DNA from: Nocardia sienata NBRC 100364
GTDB lineage: Bacteria; Actinomycetota; Actinomycetes; Mycobacteriales; Mycobacteriaceae
DNA: 64,000 nucleotides
Direction of reading: 5' to 3'
Assembly: GCF_001613205.1 (NCBI RefSeq)
Contig: NZ_BDBX01000035.1
Location: 105,891 to 169,890 of the forward strand
In this document: piece after piece, positions 44,019 through 52,935 of the stretch
How the letters are laid out: every line of letters begins with the position of its first letter
Numbering within the stretch: the stretch's first letter is position 1
Position numbers and translations under genes: made by a program
The notes under the pieces: generated by a model
The model's input: only the letters and a program-made list of their open reading frames with translations
Databases searched by the model: none
Told to the model about the DNA's origin: nothing

Positions 44019-45181
44019 CGGGCGGGCACCACGAGATGCCGCCGCCGGCTCGGCAGCAGCACCGTCGGATGGGCGATGCTCCAGCCCGCGCCCGCACAGA
44101 CGAACTCCTTGATGCGGGCGGCGATGCGTCCGGTGACGACGGTCGATGTCGGCTCGTCGGCGGGGGTGACCCGCTGGATGATCCCGTCGCGGCGGCCCAG
44201 GCTGATGCACTGGGTGACATAGCCGATCGTCGTCTCCGGAACCTCCCGACCGGTCAACCGCGCGGCCAGAGCGTCGGCGGCCTGCCACGCCATCGGGCTC
44301 GCCGTGGCGCAGGACATCCGCAGCGGCGCACCCCCCACGCCCTTGGCGTACGCGGCATCACCGACGGCGTAGACCTCGGGATGCGAAACCGACCGCATGG
44401 TGGCGTCGACGACGATGCGGCCGGTCTCGGAGACCGCGAGCGTGGTGGCCGCCGCGAGGGGGTGCACGGTGAACCCCGCGGTCCACACCGTCACCTCGGC
44501 TGTGATCCGGCCGCCACCGTGGAGGTCCACACCGTCGGCCGTGACTGCGGTGATCTCGGTGTTCTCGTGCACCGTGATACCGAGCCTGTCGAACGCGCCG
44601 TGCAGATGACGCCGGGCGCGGTCGCTGAGCCAGTCACCGACCCCGCCGCGGGCGGCTACCTCGACCGCGAGGTCGGGGCGGGCCTCGGCGATCTCGGTGG
44701 CCGCCTCGATCGCGGTCAGGCCGCCACCGGCGACCAGCACCTTCGCTCCGGGGGTCAACTCCTGCAGGCGGGCCCGCAGCCGCAACGCGGCCTGTTTCCC
44801 CGCGAGACCGTGCGCGTACTCTGCGACGCCCGGCACGCCGTTGTCTGCGGCGATGCTGCCGAGGGCGTAGACGAGGTTGTCGTAGGTGAGGGTCTCGGCG
44901 CCGTGCGTATCGGCGAGATCGACGGTCCGGCGTTCCACATCGACCGCGGTGACCCGGGCAGTCCGGACCTGTACGCCGCTACCGGAGAACACCTCGCGCA
45001 GGGGACGGCGGGCGAGGTCCTGGCCGGCCGCGAGTTGGTGCATGCGCACCCGTTCGACGAAGTCGGGGTCCGCGTTGATCACAGTGATCTCGACATCGTC
45101 GCGGTGCAATCGCTTGGCCAGGCGGCCGGCGGCGATGGCTCCGGCGTATCCGGCGCCGAGGACCAGGATGCGGTGTTTCAT
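43967..45181 (-). CDS. FAD/NAD(P)-dependent oxidoreductase (NDH-2-like), ECF41 partner
   Basis: 404 aa from ATG 45181. Two Rossmann folds: LGAGYAGAIAAGRL for FAD, VLVAGGGLTAIEAATEIAEA for NAD(P); plus YDNLVYALGS, VTVWTAGF and the FAD motif VYAVGDAAY. It lacks a clear C-terminal membrane helix, so it may be a soluble relative of type II NADH dehydrogenase. It lies directly downstream of an ECF41-type sigma factor gene; such sigma factors commonly control a neighbouring oxidoreductase or similar enzyme. Confidence 0.88.
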   Translation of the reverse strand: MKHRILVLGAGYAGAIAAGRLAKRLHRDDVEITVINADPDFVERVRMHQLAAGQDLARRPLREVFSGSGVQVRTARVTAVDVERRTVDLADTHGAETLTYDNLVYALGSIAADNGVPGVAEYAHGLAGKQAALRLRARLQELTPGAKVLVAGGGLTAIEAATEIAEARPDLAVEVAARGGVGDWLSDRARRHLHGAFDRLGITVHENTEITAVTADGVDLHGGGRITAEVTVWTAGFTVHPLAAATTLAVSETGRIVVDATMRSVSHPEVYAVGDAAYAKGVGGAPLRMSCATASPMAWQAADALAARLTGREVPETTIGYVTQCISLGRRDGIIQRVTPADEPTSTVVTGRIAARIKEFVCAGAGWSIAHPTVLLPSRRRHLVVPARQPIVLAPSIASRMMSA

Positions 45182-45261
45182 GGCGGGCTCCTATCCGATT
45201 GCGATCACTTCCTGAACCGGACAGCCCCGCGATCCCTGACAGATCGGCATTGTGAGGTGGG

Positions 45262-46221
45262 TCACCACTTCGCGGCGAGTGGGAGATGGGGGCCGGCGGC
45301 CTCCCATTCGCCAGCGAGATGCGCCAGCTTCTCGGGCGCGACCTGCACATGCAGGGCGGCGATGCCCGCAGGCGCCATTTCGAGGCACAGGGCGCCGTAG
45401 ACCCGGCCGCCGACCTCGATCACGATCGCTGGATCGCCGTTGAGCACAGCCGCGAAGAATGTGAGATCGGCGCCGACCATGGCGCGTTTCGCGCCGGTCG
45501 GCCGGAACAGATTGCGCAGGTAACGAGCCACCTCGGCCGCCCCCACGACCGGGGTCCTGCGGGCCGGAACGGTACCGCCGCCGTCGGCCACGCTGACGAC
45601 ATCGCCGGTGAGCAACCGGACCAGCGGCTCGGTCTCGCCGCTGAGCGCGGCAGCGAGGAACTCCTCGGCGATCCGCCGCGCGGCCACCGCGTCGACCTCG
45701 GTCCGGGACCGGCCGCCGAGGTGCTGCGCGGCCCGCCGGTAGATCTGCTGGCAGTTCGATTCGGTGAGCTCGAGGATCTCCGCGATCTCCCGATACGGGT
45801 ACCCGAACGCCTCACGCAGCACATACACCGCGCGCTCGTTGGGGGTGAGCCGCTCCATCACGGTGAGCATCGCCAGCGAGACCGACTCGCGCTGCTCGGC
45901 GGTCTCGGCGGGACCGAGCATCGGGTTCCCGGCGAGGACCGGCTCCGGAAGCCACTGTCCGACGTAGGTCTCCCGCCGGGCCCGCGCCGAGGTGAGCTGG
46001 TTGAGGCACAGGTTGGTGAGCACTTTCGTCAACCATGCCTCCGGCGTCTCGATCCGCTCCCGGTCCACCGCGTGCCACCGCAGGAACGTTTCCTGTACCG
46101 CGTCCTCGGCGTCACCGGCCGACCCCAGCAGCCGGTAGGCGATCGCCTCCAGGCGGCCCCGGGCGCCCTCGAAGAGCTCGGCCTCATGCGTACTGAGCGA
46201 CATCAGCCCATCGTCGGTCAT
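45262..46221 (-). CDS. ECF41-type (SigJ-like) RNA polymerase sigma factor
   Basis: 319 aa from ATG 46221; ATG 46203 (MSLSTHE) is an alternative. Region 2 (LEAIAYRLLGSAGDAEDAVQETFLRW) and region 4 (RLTPNERAVYVLREAFGYPYREIAEILELTESNCQQ) are followed by a SnoaL-like C-terminal domain with the ADGGGT motif known from ECF41 and an APEKL motif close to the family's NPDKL. In that family the C-terminal domain regulates activity in place of an anti-sigma factor. The oxidoreductase gene downstream is the expected target. Confidence 0.92.
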   Translation of the reverse strand: MTDDGLMSLSTHEAELFEGARGRLEAIAYRLLGSAGDAEDAVQETFLRWHAVDRERIETPEAWLTKVLTNLCLNQLTSARARRETYVGQWLPEPVLAGNPMLGPAETAEQRESVSLAMLTVMERLTPNERAVYVLREAFGYPYREIAEILELTESNCQQIYRRAAQHLGGRSRTEVDAVAARRIAEEFLAAALSGETEPLVRLLTGDVVSVADGGGTVPARRTPVVGAAEVARYLRNLFRPTGAKRAMVGADLTFFAAVLNGDPAIVIEVGGRVYGALCLEMAPAGIAALHVQVAPEKLAHLAGEWEAAGPHLPLAAKW

Positions 46222-46306
46222 CGGCGCAGTCGGCGTCCACCGGCGCGGTTCGTAGCGCACGCGGCCCTGCCCCGTCGCGGCGCCGGCCGGGCGCGGCAGT
46301 CGCGGC

Positions 46307-47092
46307 TCAGCCGCGGAGGCGGAGCAGAACCTGTTCGTGCAGCCGCCCGTTGGAGGCCACCGCGTCTCCGCCGTGCGGGCCGTCGCGACCGTCGAGGGAG
46401 GTGAAAGTGCCACCGGCCTCGCGGATCAGGATGTCCAGCGCGGCCAGGTCCCACAGCGACACCTCCGGCTCGGCCGCGATATCCACCGCCCCCTCGGCGA
46501 CCAGGCAGTAGTTGAAGAAGTCGCCGTAACCGCGAACCCGCCACACATCGTCGGTGAGGTCGATGAACTGCTCGCGCAGACCGCGGTCGCGCCAGCCGGA
46601 CAGGCTGGAGAACGCGAGACTGGCGGAACCGAGATCGGAGACCGCGCTGACGGTGATGGGCTGCGGCGCACCGGGGTGGAAACTCGACCACGCGCCCTGC
46701 CCCGCCGCGGCCCACCAGCGGCGGGCCAGCGCGGGCGCGCTCACCACACCGACTACCGGCACACCGTCTTCCAGCAGGGCGATGAGAGTGGCCCACACCG
46801 GGACGCCGCGCACGAAATTCTTGGTGCCGTCGATCGGATCGATCACCCATTGCCGGCCGGTGAACTCGGCCGTGCCGCCGAATTCCTCCCCGAGGACCGC
46901 GTCCTCGGGGAGGCCGTGTCGCAGCATCCGGCGGATCGCCTCCTCCACGGCCAGATCGGCATCCGATACCGGAGTGAGGTCCGGTTTGGCATCGACCTTC
47001 AGGTCCAGCGCGCGGAAGCGTTCCCGGGTGATCGCGTCCGCTTCGTCGGCCAGCCGCAATGCGAGTTCGAGGTCAGAGGAGTGAGCAGCCAC
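46307..47092 (-). CDS. hisN: Histidinol-phosphatase (inositol monophosphatase family)
   Basis: 261 aa from ATG 47092. Metal ligands and motifs of the IMPase family: LGEEFGG, WVIDPIDGTKNFVRGVPVW, and the C-terminal WDLAALDILIREAGGTF. The actinobacterial HisN converts histidinol phosphate to histidinol; M. tuberculosis Rv3137 is the likely orthologue. In M. tuberculosis it lies near fadE24/fadE23, which are also in this window, about 6 kb away. Inositol-phosphate activity is possible. Confidence 0.88.
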   Translation of the reverse strand: MAAHSSDLELALRLADEADAITRERFRALDLKVDAKPDLTPVSDADLAVEEAIRRMLRHGLPEDAVLGEEFGGTAEFTGRQWVIDPIDGTKNFVRGVPVWATLIALLEDGVPVVGVVSAPALARRWWAAAGQGAWSSFHPGAPQPITVSAVSDLGSASLAFSSLSGWRDRGLREQFIDLTDDVWRVRGYGDFFNYCLVAEGAVDIAAEPEVSLWDLAALDILIREAGGTFTSLDGRDGPHGGDAVASNGRLHEQVLLRLRG

Positions 47093-47166
47093 ACCCGAAC
47101 ACTATCGAGTCGGTCCGGGCGCGGCCGCGCGCCGTGCCGTCACGCGACCGTGGCCGGCCCGGCCCT

Positions 47167-47757
47167 TCAGACCGCCACCGCGCGGGCCGCCACCAGAGCC
47201 TGGGCCCACCAGTGCAATCGGTCCAGCATCACCTGGGCCGCGGCCTCCGGTTCCGTGGGCGCGAGCAGCTGCCCGTCCTCCCCGAACAGCAGGTAGTAGC
47301 GAGGGAAGGAGACGTACTCGCGCACGGTGTGGGCGTCGAGCTCGTTGAACACCTGGCGCAGCTGTTCGATGGCGAGCAGCCCGCCGCTGGCCCCGCTGTA
47401 GCCGACGAACGCGATGGCCTTGCGCTGCCACTGCGTGAAATGCCAGTCGATGACGGCTTTCAGCGAGGCCGGGAAACTGCGGTTGTAGTCGGGGGTGACG
47501 ACGACGAACGCGTCGGCGGCGGCGAGCCGTTCGGTCAGGTCGCCCATTCCCGCCGGACGCGGCGGGTTCGGCTCCATTGCCGGGGGAACCGCCGGCAGCG
47601 CGAGCGGGATCTCGGCCTCGGCCAGGTCGATGACGTCGATCTCGAACCCTTCGTGACGGGCGGCCTGCGCGGCGATCCACGAGGCGACGACCGGCCCGAA
47701 GCGGCCTTCGCGGACGCTGCCGACGATCACCGCAAGGCGCAGGGGCGTAGCGGACAT
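47167..47757 (-). CDS. NAD(P)H-dependent FMN reductase
   Basis: 196 aa from ATG 47757 with GGAG 7-10 nt upstream. Flavodoxin-like fold of PF03358: LAVIVGSVREGRFGP binds the FMN phosphate, TPDYNRSFPASLKAVIDW and YSGASGG contact the isoalloxazine ring. It reduces flavins or quinones. Divergent from an XRE/MmyB-type regulator 140 bp away, which likely controls it; this pairing is frequent in actinobacteria. Confidence 0.9.
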   Translation of the reverse strand: MSATPLRLAVIVGSVREGRFGPVVASWIAAQAARHEGFEIDVIDLAEAEIPLALPAVPPAMEPNPPRPAGMGDLTERLAAADAFVVVTPDYNRSFPASLKAVIDWHFTQWQRKAIAFVGYSGASGGLLAIEQLRQVFNELDAHTVREYVSFPRYYLLFGEDGQLLAPTEPEAAAQVMLDRLHWWAQALVAARAVAV

Positions 47758-47897
47758 GGTGTGCTCCGTTCTTCTTCGAGCGGCCCGGCGGCCGCCGGAA
47801 TCGAATCTGCCGTCCCGGGCGCCGCGCTGGGAGACCGCGCCGAGAGTGGTACTGCCACGGCCACCCTGTGCGGCCGGCCCGCCGCTACCGTGGGACC

Positions 47898-48752
47898 GTG
47901 AGTGAGAACGAGATGGGCCTGTTCCTGCGCAGCAGGCGTGACGCGGTGACACCGGCCCAGGTGGGGTTGCCCACCGGGGCGCGCCGCCGGGCGCCCGGAC
48001 TGCGACGGGCGGAACTGGCCACGCTGGCGGGGGTCAGCGTGGAATACATCACCCGTCTCGAGCAGGGCCGGGACCGCAATCCCTCGCCCCAGGTCCTCGC
48101 CGCGCTGGCCGACGCGCTCGGACTCACCTCCGCCGAACGTGTCCACCTGTACCGGCTGACCAAGGCCGATACCGGGTTCAACTGCATGGGCCGGGCCCGC
48201 CCGGGTCGCGAGATCCGGCCGACAATCCGGGCGCTGCTCGATCAGCTCGAACCCGCGGCGGCGGTGGTGGTCAACCGGCTCACCGAGGTACTGGCCTGCA
48301 CCGAGGGCTACCGCAGGTTGATGGAGTCGACCGGGGCGCTCGATGGTGAGCACTGGTCGAATCTCGCTCATTTCGCTTTCACCGATCCGCGGGCCCGCGA
48401 GGTCTACCCGGATTGGGATCATCTGGCCGACCATCTGGTCGCCACCCTCAAACAAGGCCCCTTCCGCGCCGATCCGGAGATCGCGGCGCTGGCCGACCAG
48501 CTCACCATCACCGCGGGTGCGGCGTTCACCGATCGGGTCGCCACGGTGCCCAATCTGCCCGCCGCCACCGGGGTGACCCGGATGGCGCACCCCACGGCCG
48601 GGACCTTGCGGCTGGCTTTCGAGACCCTGGACCTGTTCGCCGACGACGATCAGCAGCTGATCGTCCATCTCCCCGCCGACCCGGCGACGGCCGCCGCCCT
48701 GGACCGGCTCGCCGGCCACCGCCCCGGCAACCTGCGGGCCGTCCCGAGCTGA
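47898..48752 (+). CDS. XRE regulator with MmyB-like ligand-binding domain
   Basis: 284 aa from GTG 47898. HTH (LRSRRDAVTPAQVGL..GARRRAPGLRRAELATLAGVSVEYITRLEQGRDRNPS) followed by the MmyB-like (PAS-related) ligand-binding domain, with WSNLAHFAFTDPRAREVYPDW and HPTAGTLRLAFETLDL. Such regulators bind fatty acids or similar ligands and control the divergent oxidoreductase gene, here the FMN reductase. Confidence 0.92.
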   Translation: MSENEMGLFLRSRRDAVTPAQVGLPTGARRRAPGLRRAELATLAGVSVEYITRLEQGRDRNPSPQVLAALADALGLTSAERVHLYRLTKADTGFNCMGRARPGREIRPTIRALLDQLEPAAAVVVNRLTEVLACTEGYRRLMESTGALDGEHWSNLAHFAFTDPRAREVYPDWDHLADHLVATLKQGPFRADPEIAALADQLTITAGAAFTDRVATVPNLPAATGVTRMAHPTAGTLRLAFETLDLFADDDQQLIVHLPADPATAAALDRLAGHRPGNLRAVPS

Positions 48753-48827
48753 CCCGCGGCGACCGCAGGTGGCCTCCGCGGGCCGCGCGATGCACCACGA
48801 TGGACAGTCCTAGTAGCCTTGAACACC

Positions 48828-49949
48828 GTGCATCCAGACGTGACCGCCGACCTCGCCGAACTCGACGCGACCCTCAAGACCGTCGAATCGGTCCTCGATA
48901 TCGAGGAGCTGCGCCGCCGTATAGACGAGCTGGAGCACCAGGCCGCCGATCCCGAACTCTGGAACGACCAGGATCACGCGCAGCGGGTCACCAGCGAGCT
49001 CTCGCACGCCCAGGGCGAACTGCGCCGGGTCGAGGAGTTACGGCAGCGGCTCGAGGATCTCCCCGTGCTCTACGAACTGGCCGAGGAAGAAGAAGGCGAG
49101 GCCAAGACCAGCGCACTGGCCGACGCCGACGCCGAACGGGCCGCACTGCACACCGATGTGGAGGCCCTCGAGGTCCGCACCCTGCTGTCGGGCGAGTACG
49201 ACAAACGCGACGCGCTGGTCAATATCCGCTCCGGCGCCGGCGGTGTGGACGCGGCCGACTGGGCCGAGATGCTCATGCGTATGTACATCCGCTGGGCAGA
49301 CCGGCACAAGTACTCGGTCGAGGTCTACGACACCTCCTACGCCGAGGAAGCCGGTATCAAGAGCGCCACCTTCGCGGTCAAGACGCCGTACGCCTACGGC
49401 ACCCTCTCGGTGGAGATGGGCACGCACCGGCTGGTCCGGATCAGCCCCTTCGACAACCAGGGCCGCCGCCAGACCTCCTTCGCCGAGGTCGAGGTGCTGC
49501 CGGTGGTGGAGACCACCGACCATATCGAGGTCCCGGAAACCGATATCCGGGTCGATGTCTACCGGTCCTCCGGGCCCGGCGGCCAGAGCGTCAACACCAC
49601 CGACTCGGCGGTGCGGATCACCCATATCCCCACCGGAATCGTGGTGACCTGCCAGAACGAGAAATCGCAGCTGCAGAACAAGGTCTCGGCCATGCGGGTG
49701 CTGCAGGCCAAACTGCTGGAACGCAAACGGCAGGAGGAGCGCGCCCAGATGGATGCGCTCAAGACCAACGAGGGCGCGTCCTGGGGCAACCAGATGCGGT
49801 CCTATGTGCTGCACCCGTACCAGATGGTCAAGGATCTGCGCACCAACTACGAAGTCAACAATCCCTCGGCGGTACTCGACGGCGATATCGACGGCTTCAT
49901 CGAATCCGGAATCCGCTGGCGGATGAGTACAGTGCTGCAGGAGAGCTAG
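48828..49949 (+). CDS. prfB: Peptide chain release factor 2
   Basis: 373 aa from GTG 48828; a TTG three codons earlier is possible. Recognises UGA and UAA: the SPF tripeptide (RISPFDNQ) and GGQ catalytic motif (SSGPGGQSVNTTDS) are present. Unlike E. coli prfB there is no in-frame TGA near codon 25, so no programmed frameshift controls it. It heads the mscS-ftsE-ftsX gene block as in mycobacteria. Confidence 0.97.
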   Translation: MHPDVTADLAELDATLKTVESVLDIEELRRRIDELEHQAADPELWNDQDHAQRVTSELSHAQGELRRVEELRQRLEDLPVLYELAEEEEGEAKTSALADADAERAALHTDVEALEVRTLLSGEYDKRDALVNIRSGAGGVDAADWAEMLMRMYIRWADRHKYSVEVYDTSYAEEAGIKSATFAVKTPYAYGTLSVEMGTHRLVRISPFDNQGRRQTSFAEVEVLPVVETTDHIEVPETDIRVDVYRSSGPGGQSVNTTDSAVRITHIPTGIVVTCQNEKSQLQNKVSAMRVLQAKLLERKRQEERAQMDALKTNEGASWGNQMRSYVLHPYQMVKDLRTNYEVNNPSAVLDGDIDGFIESGIRWRMSTVLQES

Positions 49950-50010
49950 CGGCGCCGATTCCGGGTGGTCGCGGGCTGTTTCGGTGATGCACGGGAGAGC
50001 AGGTGGTCTG

Positions 50011-50886
50011 ATGCATGCGGAGGGGGCGCAGGCCCTGGCGCTGTCGCTGGCGGCATCCTCGGAGGTCACCTCGTGGCTGCGGTCGTCCGGCCTGGAGATC
50101 GTGCTGCTGATTCTCGGGGCGATGTTGTTCGCCCGCTTCGCCACCTACGTGCGCGACCGGGTCACCCAGAAGATCGATTCGGGGTTCCGCGGCGGTGACG
50201 CGCTGGTCCGCTCGGAGGAGGCCAAGCACCGGCACGCGCTGGCGCAGGTGCTCACCTGGGTGGTACTCACCGTGGCCTATGTGCTGGTCGCCATGGAGGT
50301 GCTGGGGCGGATCGGGTTCTCGATGTCGGGCCTGGTCGCACCGGCCGCAGTCCTGGGTGCCGCGCTCGGTTTCGGCGCCCAGCGCATCGTGCAGGACATC
50401 TTGGCCGGGTTCTTCCTCATCACCGAACGGCAGTACGGGTTCGGCGATGTGGTGCGGATCGCGGTGACCGGTATCCAGGATCCGGCCGAGGGCACGGTCG
50501 AGGATGTGACGCTGCGGGTCACCAAATTGCGTAATCCGGACGGTGAGGTGATCACCGTCCCGAACGGCCAGATCGTGAAAGTCACCAATCTGTCCAAGGA
50601 TTGGGCCCGCGCGGCCATCGATGTCCCGGTCTCGGCCAGTGCCGATATCATCCGGATCAACGAAGTGCTGCACGAGGTGGGCGGCCAGGCCTACCAGGAC
50701 CCCCGCCTCGAACCACTGCTGCTCGACGAGCCGACGGTGATGGGCGTGGAGGACCTGACCGTGGACCAGATGAACATCCGGATGGTCGCCCGGACGCTGC
50801 CGGGTAAACAGTTCGAGGTGAGTCGCGAGCTACGGGTGCGTGTGGCCGCGGCCATGCGCCGGGAGGGCCTGAATGCGCGCCCGTAG
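50011..50886 (+). CDS. MscS-family mechanosensitive channel-like protein
   Basis: 291 aa from ATG 50011, with AGGTGG upstream. Three hydrophobic segments, then the pore-lining TM3 motif GAALGFGAQRIVQDILAGFFLITERQYGFGD and the beta domain (VTLRVTKLRNPDGEVITVPNGQI). It should open under membrane tension. Corresponds in position to M. tuberculosis Rv3104c. It overlaps the following small gene. Confidence 0.9.
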   Translation: MHAEGAQALALSLAASSEVTSWLRSSGLEIVLLILGAMLFARFATYVRDRVTQKIDSGFRGGDALVRSEEAKHRHALAQVLTWVVLTVAYVLVAMEVLGRIGFSMSGLVAPAAVLGAALGFGAQRIVQDILAGFFLITERQYGFGDVVRIAVTGIQDPAEGTVEDVTLRVTKLRNPDGEVITVPNGQIVKVTNLSKDWARAAIDVPVSASADIIRINEVLHEVGGQAYQDPRLEPLLLDEPTVMGVEDLTVDQMNIRMVARTLPGKQFEVSRELRVRVAAAMRREGLNARP

Positions 50887-51037
50887 ATCGACGCTCATCC
50901 TGGCGTGCGGCTGGGTGGCGACCTTCGTGCTGTACCTGTTCGTCAAACCGGACCAGATCGCGCCCGCGAAACCGGCGCCCGCGCCCGCCGTACCCGCCGT
51001 CCATCAGGTCCCTGCGCAGGTGATTCCCGTCCGGTAG
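50873..51037 (+). CDS. Small Pro-rich membrane protein between mscS and ftsE
   Basis: 54 aa from ATG 50873, overlapping the end of the mscS-like gene by 14 bp. A basic N-terminus, one transmembrane helix (LILACGWVATFVLYLFV) and a Pro/Ala/Val tail (KPAPAPAVPAVHQVPAQ) are visible. The position and composition match the Pro-rich membrane protein Rv3103c of M. tuberculosis. Function unknown. Confidence 0.72.
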   Translation: MRARRSTLILACGWVATFVLYLFVKPDQIAPAKPAPAPAVPAVHQVPAQVIPVR

Positions 51038-51093
51038 CGGTTGCGACACGGCCCGCGCGCCGCTTCGTTATCGAATGGTTACACTGTCTCCTC

Positions 51094-51782
<689 letters not shown>

Positions 51783-51783
<1 letters not shown>

Positions 51784-52688
51784 TGCGGGCGGGATTCCTG
51801 TTCGGCGAGGTCTCCGAGGGGCTGCGCCGCAATGTCACCATGACCATCGCGATGATCCTGACCACCGCGGTCTCGCTGACCATGCTGGGCGGCGGTCTGC
51901 TGGCGGTGCGGATCGCCGACAAGACCGAGCAGTACTTCCTGGACCGGCTCGAGGTGCGGCTGTATCTCACCGAGGATGTCTCCGCCACCGATCCGGACTG
52001 CGTGAACGATCCGTGCCGGACCCTCATGGCCGATCTCGAGGCCGTCGACGGCGTGGAGAACGTGCAGTACCTCAACCGGGACGCGGCGGTCCGGGAGGCG
52101 AAGGAGAAAACCTTCAAGGACCAGCCCGAACTCGCCGAATACGTGAGCGAGACGCCGCTGCCGGCCTCACTGCGGGTGAAGATGACCGACGCGTCGCTGT
52201 ACCCGACGATCTACGAGCAGTTCTACGAGCGGCCCGGCGTCGGCATGGTCCGTAATGACAAGGACATCGTGGACCGGCTGGTCAGCCTGTTCGACGGGCT
52301 GCGCAACGCCGCGTTCGGTATGGCACTGCTGCAGGCGGTCGCGGCGCTGCTGCTGATCGCGAACATGGTGCAGATCGCGGCCTTCACCCGGCGTACGGAG
52401 GTGAGCATCATGCGCCTGGTGGGCGCCACCCGCTGGTATACCCAGCTGCCGTTCCTGCTGGAAGCGGTGGCCGCCGCGCTGGCGGGCGGTCTGCTGGCCA
52501 CGGTGGGCCTGTTCGTGGCCCGGCCACTGGTGATCGACCGGGCACTGGGCGATCTGTTCGCCAGCAATGTGTTCCCGCAGATCACCTTCGACGACATCTT
52601 CACCACCGCGCTCATGGTGATGCCGGTCGGCGTGCTGTTCGCCGGTCTCACCGCCTACGCGACCCTGCGCTGGTACGTGCGGGAATAG
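51783..52688 (+). CDS. ftsX: Cell-division protein FtsX
   Basis: 301 aa from ATG 51783. First helix (TMTIAMILTTAVSLTMLGGGLLAV), an extracellular domain of about 120 residues with one Cys pair (DPDCVNDPCR), then three C-terminal helices (AALLLIANMVQIAAF, FLLEAVAAALAGGLLATV, ALMVMPVGVLFAGLTAY). The layout matches actinobacterial FtsX. A 15-bp-stem terminator at 52751 follows, so the smpB normally found next is missing. Confidence 0.96.
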
Positions 52689-52750
52689 CCGTCCGGAGGC
52701 CGCGGCCTCGGGCGACGACAACTCCCACCCGCGGCGACTCCGGCGACCGA

Positions 52751-52783
52751 GAACGCCCGCCCCGCACCGCGGGGCGGGCGTTC
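52751..52783 (+). terminator. Terminator after ftsX
   Basis: A perfect 15-bp inverted repeat (52751-52765 and 52769-52783) with a 3-nt loop, ending TTCTGGG. It lies 62 bp after ftsX and before the fadE operator region. Confidence 0.82.
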
Positions 52784-52853
52784 TGGGCTTCACCACCTGC
52801 CGATTCCGCGCATGCGTCCGCGCACCAGGACGTAAGGACCACTCGACGCCTTT

Positions 52854-52890
52854 CTTACTCCGCAGTAAGATAGCCTTACTCCGCAGTAAG
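52854..52890. promoter_or_regulatory. Doubled palindromic operator upstream of the fadE pair
   Basis: CTTACTCCGCAGTAAG occurs twice (52854-52869 and 52875-52890), each a 6-bp inverted repeat around CCGC, with starts 21 bp apart, two helical turns. This suits cooperative binding of a TetR-type dimer. The start of the first acyl-CoA dehydrogenase gene is 46 bp downstream. The regulator gene is not in the window. Confidence 0.85.
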
Positions 52891-52935
52891 AAAACCGGGG
52901 TCCGACCCTCACCCCCGCGCGAGAAACAGGTGATC

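Noticed and set aside
48828..48960. Programmed frameshift in prfB
   Set aside because: The frame is continuous through the N-terminus with no TGA, as usual in actinobacteria.
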